A stretch of DNA of 18,428 nucleotides from Sphingomonas sp. (GTDB lineage: Bacteria > Pseudomonadota > Alphaproteobacteria > Sphingomonadales > Sphingomonadaceae), in contig JACCSV010000065.1 of NCBI GenBank assembly GCA_013812805.1, forward strand, positions 1-18,428, given 5' to 3'. Below the pieces are notes generated by a model that worked only from the letters and a program-made list of their open reading frames with translations, had not been told where the DNA came from and searched no databases. Each line of letters opens with the position of its first letter. The stretch's first letter is position 1. The position numbers were made by a program, and so were the translations under genes. Positions 13,984-18,428 of the stretch are shown in pieces.

Positions 13984-14547
13984 CTAAGGTCCGACTGCCT
14001 CAGGATAGGGCGGCGCGGGCGTATCGCAGTAGAATAGGCTGGTCAGGTAGTCGTCGAGCAGCCGCCGGCCTTTCTCGGTCAGTCGCACGAACTGCTTGCG
14101 GGCGTCCAGCTCCAGTGGACCACGCTCGATCAGCCCTTCCTCCGTCAGGATCGTCTGCCAGCGGTGTCCGGTCGTCTGCGGCGTGTCGGCCGCAAGCGTC
14201 AAAGCCGTGATCGTCAGGCGTTCCCCTCTGGCCGGCAGGCAATAGAGCGCGAGGAGCATGTCCCACGCCGGCTCGCCGAACAGCTGGCGGTCAAGCATGC
14301 GGTCGCGGGCGCGGCGAGCATCGTAGATTCGGCACGCTAACCGGCAGAGTTCTTTCCGGCTCGGCGCCCGGCGCGACTTCGAACGCAATTGCTCGGCCTC
14401 GGCATCCGCCACCTCGTCCAGCCGCAAGCGAAGATCGACTTGCAATCTGATGTCATCGGACGTGGAGTCGGCCGTTGGAGGCGGTACGCGCTTTGGCCCG
14501 AGCTGTTCTTCCCGTGTCACGCGCCGCCGCTTTCCTCTCGGCCGCAT
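13984..14547 (-). CDS. MarR-like winged-helix regulator
   Basis: The C-terminal half is a winged-helix DNA-binding domain: EPAWDMLLALYCLPARGERL, ITALTLAADTPQTTGHRWQT as the recognition helix-turn-helix, then LTEEGLIERGPLELDARKQF for the wing and RLTEKGRRLLDDYL for the closing helix, the usual MarR pattern. The N-terminal half (RPRGKRRRVTREEQ..., then DDIRLQVDLRLRLDEVADAE) is basic and then helical, and is longer than in simple MarR proteins. The start is uncertain: the ATG at 14547 gives 187 aa, while the ATG at 14577 and the TTG at 14610 are in frame, and none has a good ribosome site. The effector and targets are unknown. Autoregulation through the inverted repeat at 14583-14605 is possible. 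Confidence 0.75.
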   Translation of the reverse strand: MRPRGKRRRVTREEQLGPKRVPPPTADSTSDDIRLQVDLRLRLDEVADAEAEQLRSKSRRAPSRKELCRLACRIYDARRARDRMLDRQLFGEPAWDMLLALYCLPARGERLTITALTLAADTPQTTGHRWQTILTEEGLIERGPLELDARKQFVRLTEKGRRLLDDYLTSLFYCDTPAPPYPEAVGP

Positions 14548-14582
14548 TAAGCGGCTCGTAATGCCGAGCGAGGACATGCCTA

Positions 14583-14605
14583 TTGCCAACGCAAGCCGGT
14601 GGCAA
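14583..14605. promoter_or_regulatory. Inverted repeat TTGCCA-N11-TGGCAA upstream of the MarR-like gene
   Basis: A 6-bp perfect inverted repeat of 23 bp in total lies about 36 bp upstream of the chosen ATG. MarR proteins commonly bind such palindromes in their own promoters (family knowledge). Its role here is inferred. Confidence 0.3.
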
Positions 14606-14694
14606 CTCAAACTGTTTCGGATTTGGATGTCGCCGAATCGGATGTTTGTTCAGTTAAATGCGCTCTCTCGTGAAAATCGCCGGAAGATTACCCG

Positions 14695-14871
14695 ATGACC
14701 GCGCTCGCCAGGCGCGAGCAGGGGCGCGTCGAGTTCCGGCTCGACGTCGGGGAGAACGGGCGGGTCACCGGCTGCACCATCACCCGCTCGAGCGGGTCGA
14801 GGTGGCTCGATTCCACCACCTGCCGGATCCTCCGATCGCGGGCCCGCTACACACCGGCTCGGAATTCGTGA
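14695..14871 (+). pseudogene. Truncated TonB C-terminal domain fragment
   Basis: The 58-codon open frame reads ARREQGRVEFRLDVGENGRV, then TGCTITRSSGSRWLDSTTCR and ILRSRARYTPARNS before a stop. This is the core of the TonB-like C-terminal domain common in sphingomonads (V-x2-C-x-I/V-x2-SSGS-x2-LD-x2-TC, then R-x-R-F/Y-x-PA). The membrane anchor, the proline-rich linker and the last strand are missing, so it cannot work as an energy transducer. I therefore call it a gene remnant. The DNA after it (14872-14990) holds no recognisable gene. Another frame reads SEFVTLAELFQGLKPKLPLL, which faintly recalls a phosphodiesterase motif but is too short to name. Confidence 0.6.
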
Positions 14872-14990
14872 CCCTGGCCGAGCTATTCCAGGGGTTGAAG
14901 CCCAAGCTGCCGCTGCTGATCAGTCCGGTCAAGAAACCGTCTCGCGTCGAATCCAGGGCGATCCACAAGAAGGGCGCGCAGGGGGCGTTA

Positions 14991-15791
14991 CTATAATGCG
15001 CCCTCACCGAGTGTCTCGAACTGCCCGACTTCAACTGCTCGAACAAAGCGCAACATCGAAATCACTGTTTCAAATATGAAACGCGCTTCATCTTTGTCGA
15101 CGACCGAATTGTCGTGCGCGAACGACGCGTTGTTCCGTACGTCATTATACGTTTGAAAGATTCCGATGCAGTTCTTCAGAATTTGCTTTGTGATAGGTCG
15201 CAATGGACGCTCGGCTTCTAACAGCTTCACATATCGCCCGACGCGACTGTGCAATGGTTCCTCGCGATCTGCGGGCGCGCCGCGGCGATCCAGCAGGAAA
15301 GCAAACTTTTTCATGCTGTATGTGTGAAGTCGATCTAGGGCGGCCTGCGGTCTACCGGCATCCGCATCGCGGCGTATTGCTTGAACCAGCTCCTCAAGCG
15401 TCTCGTCTCGCGTGAATGCGATTATCGAATCAGTCGCTGGAGTTGCCTCTTGGCCCTCGATCTTGTGAATTAGATCAAAGAGGGTGGCCCTGTGTCGCTC
15501 AACGTCCTCGGCGGCAATCCCATAAGGCGTAAAGCCGGACTGCTCTCGATACTTCCACAGCGCCCGCAATGCCCTCGCTACAACCTGCTCCGGCTCATCC
15601 TCGACAAAGGTGCGTAGGCGATTAGCTTTTGACGTGCCACGCCGCTTATATCGCTCATCATCGATATCGATCCGTAATTCGTCCTCGAACCATTCCGACA
15701 TAGTGCGATCGGAAAAGTCCAGCACGTAACCCGAGTGCATCGCAAATGCGTCATCCAACGACCGGAGCTCGCTGCGCTTAATCTGGACCAC
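14991..15791 (-). CDS. Abortive-infection-like protein with C-terminal Abi_C (HEPN-type) domain
   Basis: The 266-aa product has two parts. The N-terminal region carries a block shared by many Abi_C proteins: GYVLDFSDRTMSEWFEDELR (21-40), then DERYKRRGTSKANRLRTFVE (45-64) and a helix ending RALWKYREQSG. The C-terminal region (about 128-255) matches the Abi_C pattern: LHTYSMKKFAFLLDRRG, EPLHSRVGRYVKLLEAE, ILKNCIGIFQTYNDVRNNAS and FAHDN. The last contains R219-x6-H226, the R-x4-6-H signature of HEPN ribonuclease-type domains. By family knowledge such proteins act in phage abortive infection or RNA cleavage; activity here is inferred. The start is GTG at 15791 with GGAG 7 bp upstream. The gene lies 21 bp behind the rpoD stop in the same direction, and its base composition is lower in GC than its neighbours, suggesting acquisition by transfer. 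Confidence 0.78.
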   Translation of the reverse strand: MVQIKRSELRSLDDAFAMHSGYVLDFSDRTMSEWFEDELRIDIDDERYKRRGTSKANRLRTFVEDEPEQVVARALRALWKYREQSGFTPYGIAAEDVERHRATLFDLIHKIEGQEATPATDSIIAFTRDETLEELVQAIRRDADAGRPQAALDRLHTYSMKKFAFLLDRRGAPADREEPLHSRVGRYVKLLEAERPLRPITKQILKNCIGIFQTYNDVRNNASFAHDNSVVDKDEARFIFETVISMLRFVRAVEVGQFETLGEGAL

Positions 15792-15812
15792 CGGGCGGCT
15801 CCGAAGGCTATA

Positions 15813-17840
15813 TCACTGATCGAGGAACGACCGCATCTTCCGCGACCGCGACGGATGTTTCAGCTTCCGCAGCGCCTTCGCTTCGATCTGCCTGATCCGT
15901 TCGCGGGTGACCGAGAACTGCTGCCCGACCTCTTCCAGCGTATGATCGGTGTTCATGCCGATGCCGAAGCGCATTCGCAGCACTCGCTCCTCGCGCGGGG
16001 TTAGCGACGCGAGCACCCTCGTCACCGTTTCCTTCAGATTGCTCTGGATCGCGGCGTCGACCGGGATGACCGCGTTCTTGTCCTCGATGAAGTCGCCGAG
16101 GTGGCTGTCTTCCTCGTCGCCGATCGGGGTCTCGAGGCTGATCGGCTCCTTGGCGATCTTCATCACCTTGCGAACCTTTTCGAGCGGCATGGATAGGCGC
16201 TCGGCAAGCTCTTCCGGGGTAGGCTCGCGGCCGATCTCATGCAGGATCTGGCGGCTCGTTCGGACCAGCTTGTTGATCGTCTCGATCATATGGACCGGGA
16301 TACGGATCGTACGGGCCTGATCGGCGATCGAACGGGTGATCGCCTGACGGATCCACCAGGTCGCATAGGTGCTGAATTTATAGCCGCGGCGATATTCGAA
16401 TTTATCGACCGCTTTCATCAGGCCGATATTACCTTCCTGAATAAGATCAAGGAATTGCAGGCCGCGGTTCGTATATTTTTTAGCAATGGAGATAACCAAG
16501 CGCAGATTGGCCTCGACCATTTCCTTCTTGGCGATACGCGCTTCTCGCTCACCCTTCTGAACCTGGTTCACGATTCGGCGGAATTCGGTAAGCGACATTC
16601 CGGTCGCTTGCGCGATTTCACTGATTTCGGTGCGGATTCGCTCGATCGGATCGGCTTCCTGGGTACAGAAGGCAGACCATTTCTTGTCGAGCTTGCAGAC
16701 CCGCTCGGACCAATTTTCGTCCAGCTCGTGGCCCATGTAGGATTCGAGGAAGGCCTTGCGGGGCACTTTGTGACGCTCGGCAAGCCGAAGCATCTGGCCG
16801 CCCAAAGCAGTCAGACGGCGATTGTAGCTGTAAAGCTGGTCGACCAGATATTCGATCTTCGCGCCATGGAACTGGACGCTCTCGACCTCCGCGGTCAGCT
16901 GTTCGCGCAGCTTCTGATATTTATTCTCTTCCGACTTGGCGAATTCCTGCATGCTGCTCAGCGCCTCGATGCGAGCGACCTGCAGCTTCGAGAATTTCTT
17001 GAACAAGGCGGTGATGGTGGCGAATTTCTCCAGCGCCTGCGGCTTTAATTGCTCTTCCATCTGGGCGAGCGAAAGCGTGTTGTCCTCTTCCTCGTCATCG
17101 CTCTGGCGAGGCGTCCGGCGCTCGACAAGGCTATCTTCCTCATCCTCTTCTTCCTGGACCTCTTCGACGTCTTCCTCTTCCTTGAAAGAGGGGCCGGCGG
17201 TCTTTTCGGAAATGTCGCCATCTTCCCCGGCTTCAGCGCTTTCGACCTGCTCGGGGGTCGGGCCTTTGGAAAGCATTGCGTCGAGATCGAGGATTTCGCG
17301 AAGCTGCATTTCGCCTTCATTGAGCGCTGTCGACCATTGGATGATCGCGTTGAACGTGATCGGGCTTTCGCACAGGCCCCAGATCATCGTGTCGCGGCCG
17401 GCCTCGATGCGCTTGGCGATGGCGATTTCGCCTTCGCGGCTGAGCAATTCGACCGCGCCCATTTCGCGCAGGTACATGCGCACCGGATCGTCGGTGCGGT
17501 CGACCGCTTCCTTCTTGACCGCCGCCGCGGGGCGAGGGCCGCCGTCGTCGAGGGGATCGATTTCCTCTTCGGGTTCTTTCTCGGCGTCCTCGTCGTCCGA
17601 ATCGTCATTCTCGACGATATTGACGCCCATCTCCGAAATCTCGGACATCACGTCCTCGATCTGCTCGGAGGTCATATGCTCCTGCGGCAGCGCCTCGTTG
17701 ATCTCGTCGACGGTGACGAATCCACGCTTCTTGGCGCGCGCCTTCAGTTTCTTGATTGCCGCTTCATGCTGATCGATCAGCGGAGCATCGCCGCCGTCGC
17801 CGGCGTCGACTTCGGGCTCAGTCGTGTCATTTTTTGCCAT
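15813..17840 (-). CDS. rpoD: RNA polymerase primary sigma factor RpoD
   Basis: This housekeeping sigma-70 factor directs RNA polymerase to most promoters. The 675-aa product shows region 1.1 near the N-terminus (KARAKKRGFVTVDEINEALP), an acidic spacer (EEEDVEEVQEEEDEEDSLVE) in the long non-conserved region, and region 2 from about residue 440 (EANLRLVISIAKKYTNRGLQ, GYKFSTYATWWIRQAITRSI). Region 3 (REPTPEELAERLSMPLEKVR) and region 4 follow, with the helix-turn-helix TLEEVGQQFSVTRERIRQIE near 634-655 and a normal C-terminus. I chose the ATG at 17840 (MAKNDTTEPE), 13 bp after dnaG. The in-frame ATG at 17861 would overlap dnaG and add seven residues. It lies downstream of dnaG, as in the classic macromolecular-synthesis operon. 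Confidence 0.97.
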   Translation of the reverse strand: MAKNDTTEPEVDAGDGGDAPLIDQHEAAIKKLKARAKKRGFVTVDEINEALPQEHMTSEQIEDVMSEISEMGVNIVENDDSDDEDAEKEPEEEIDPLDDGGPRPAAAVKKEAVDRTDDPVRMYLREMGAVELLSREGEIAIAKRIEAGRDTMIWGLCESPITFNAIIQWSTALNEGEMQLREILDLDAMLSKGPTPEQVESAEAGEDGDISEKTAGPSFKEEEDVEEVQEEEDEEDSLVERRTPRQSDDEEEDNTLSLAQMEEQLKPQALEKFATITALFKKFSKLQVARIEALSSMQEFAKSEENKYQKLREQLTAEVESVQFHGAKIEYLVDQLYSYNRRLTALGGQMLRLAERHKVPRKAFLESYMGHELDENWSERVCKLDKKWSAFCTQEADPIERIRTEISEIAQATGMSLTEFRRIVNQVQKGEREARIAKKEMVEANLRLVISIAKKYTNRGLQFLDLIQEGNIGLMKAVDKFEYRRGYKFSTYATWWIRQAITRSIADQARTIRIPVHMIETINKLVRTSRQILHEIGREPTPEELAERLSMPLEKVRKVMKIAKEPISLETPIGDEEDSHLGDFIEDKNAVIPVDAAIQSNLKETVTRVLASLTPREERVLRMRFGIGMNTDHTLEEVGQQFSVTRERIRQIEAKALRKLKHPSRSRKMRSFLDQ

Positions 17841-17853
17841 ATTGCCGTGCCGC

Positions 17854-18428
17854 TTACTCATTGCTGGCCAAGGAAGCCAGTCGTTCCTTCATCGCTTCAC
17901 GCGCCGCGTGAAGCCGCTGCTGTTCCGCAAAGGCGGTTTCATCGTCCATGTCGGCCTTGAACCTCTCGGTCGCCGCCGCCAGCGCCTGCTCGATCTCCGC
18001 CGTCGCCACCAGCGCCTCGATCGCGAGGCTCAGGTCGCGCCGGGCGAGACCATCATCGCTTTCGGGTCGGGTAAAGGTGAAGCGCATATCGCCGCCCTTG
18101 GTCACGTCACGCCATGCGGCGCCCGTGTCCCCTGCCGCCAATATGGTGGCGATTGCTTGCCGATCAAGCGTTTGGCCGGACATGGTGAGATCGACCATCC
18201 GGTCGCGCAGCCGGGCCGCGGCGGCATCGGCGATCGGCAGGGCGGCGAGCGTTTCGACATGGTCGGCAATGGCGTCGGGGAACAGCGCATGGCCGAGAAC
18301 CAGGGCTCGCGCGGTCGCGCGGTCGATGCCGCTGGTCCCAATCGCGCGCATGTTCGAACCCGGCGGGGTTTCGGGCGGGGAAAAGCGGCCGTCCTTGCCC
18401 TTCTTCCATTGGGCGCGCGGGGTGAAGG
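17854..18428 (-). CDS. dnaG: DNA primase DnaG, C-terminal part (runs off the right edge)
   Basis: DnaG makes RNA primers at the replication fork and interacts with the replicative helicase through its C-terminal domain. About 190 codons are present, open to the window edge, reading QWKKGKDGRFSPPETPPGSN, then ARALVLGHALFPDAIADHVE and ending KERLASLASNE. The region before the helicase-binding domain (GRFSPPETP) and the helical ALVLGHALFPDAIADH pattern are typical of alphaproteobacterial primases. The zinc-binding and TOPRIM domains lie outside the window. The TAA stop is 13 bp before the preferred rpoD start, so the two genes are almost certainly co-transcribed. Confidence 0.9.
   Translation of the reverse strand, partial: FTPRAQWKKGKDGRFSPPETPPGSNMRAIGTSGIDRATARALVLGHALFPDAIADHVETLAALPIADAAAARLRDRMVDLTMSGQTLDRQAIATILAAGDTGAAWRDVTKGGDMRFTFTRPESDDGLARRDLSLAIEALVATAEIEQALAAATERFKADMDDETAFAEQQRLHAAREAMKERLASLASNE

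Noticed and set aside
14850..14996. Frame reading SEFVTLAELFQGLKPKLPLL as a glycerophosphodiesterase piece
   Set aside because: The similarity rests on a handful of residues and cannot be separated from chance.
16239..17960. Long plus-strand open frames of 269 and 303 codons opposite rpoD
   Set aside because: They are antisense to an unmistakable RpoD and have no protein-like motif.
1..18428. CRISPR array, insertion sequence or prophage genes
   Set aside because: No regularly spaced repeats, transposase, integrase or phage structural genes were seen; the Abi-like gene is the only defence-type candidate.

Overview
The window is GC-rich chromosomal DNA that I read as a sphingomonad-type alphaproteobacterium (order Sphingomonadales). 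This is inferred from the character of the RecG, TyrS, RpoD, DnaG and DUF1343 proteins, the dnaG-rpoD order, and two families of short intergenic repeats (a CCTTCGACAAGCTCAGG-type element and a CATTGCGA...TCGCAATG palindromic element). No rRNA, tRNA, transposase or CRISPR array was recognised.

Left part (1-5.2 kb), mostly housekeeping. The 5' part of mfd (transcription-repair coupling factor) is on the minus strand, translationally coupled to sdhE (SDH flavinylation factor). Divergent from them is recG (branch-migration helicase), followed by a small YdcZ/DUF606 membrane protein that collides tail-to-tail with tyrS. The sdhE/recG divergent gap is almost filled by a nested palindromic repeat.

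Middle (5.2-8.8 kb), plus strand: a small GIY-YIG endonuclease-like gene bracketed by inverted copies of a 29-bp repeat, a DOMON-like protein starting at TTG, a DUF1343/NamZ-type N-acetylmuramidase homologue without a visible signal peptide, and a soluble MCP-type chemoreceptor with an unusual C-terminal domain.

Middle-right (8.9-12.6 kb), minus strand: an uncharacterised 223-aa protein, a small PspC-domain membrane protein preceded by a full-consensus sigma-54 (-24/-12) promoter, and a NarL/DesK-class two-component pair whose reading frames overlap by TTGA.

Accessory-looking stretch (12.6-15.8 kb): about 600 bp of non-coding DNA with a strong intrinsic terminator and long hairpins, a small secreted charged protein, a 58-aa hypothetical protein, a MarR-like regulator, a decayed TonB C-terminal fragment, and a lower-GC gene for an abortive-infection-like protein with a HEPN-type R-x6-H motif. 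That gene begins 21 bp behind rpoD, in the same orientation, with no visible terminator between.

Right end (15.8-18.4 kb), minus strand: rpoD (primary sigma factor) and the 3' part of dnaG (primase), the conserved macromolecular-synthesis pair.

The observations most worth following are the Abi_C/HEPN gene behind rpoD, the sigma-54 promoter of the solitary pspC-like gene, the GIY-YIG gene framed by inverted repeats, and the DOMON-like/NamZ pair.
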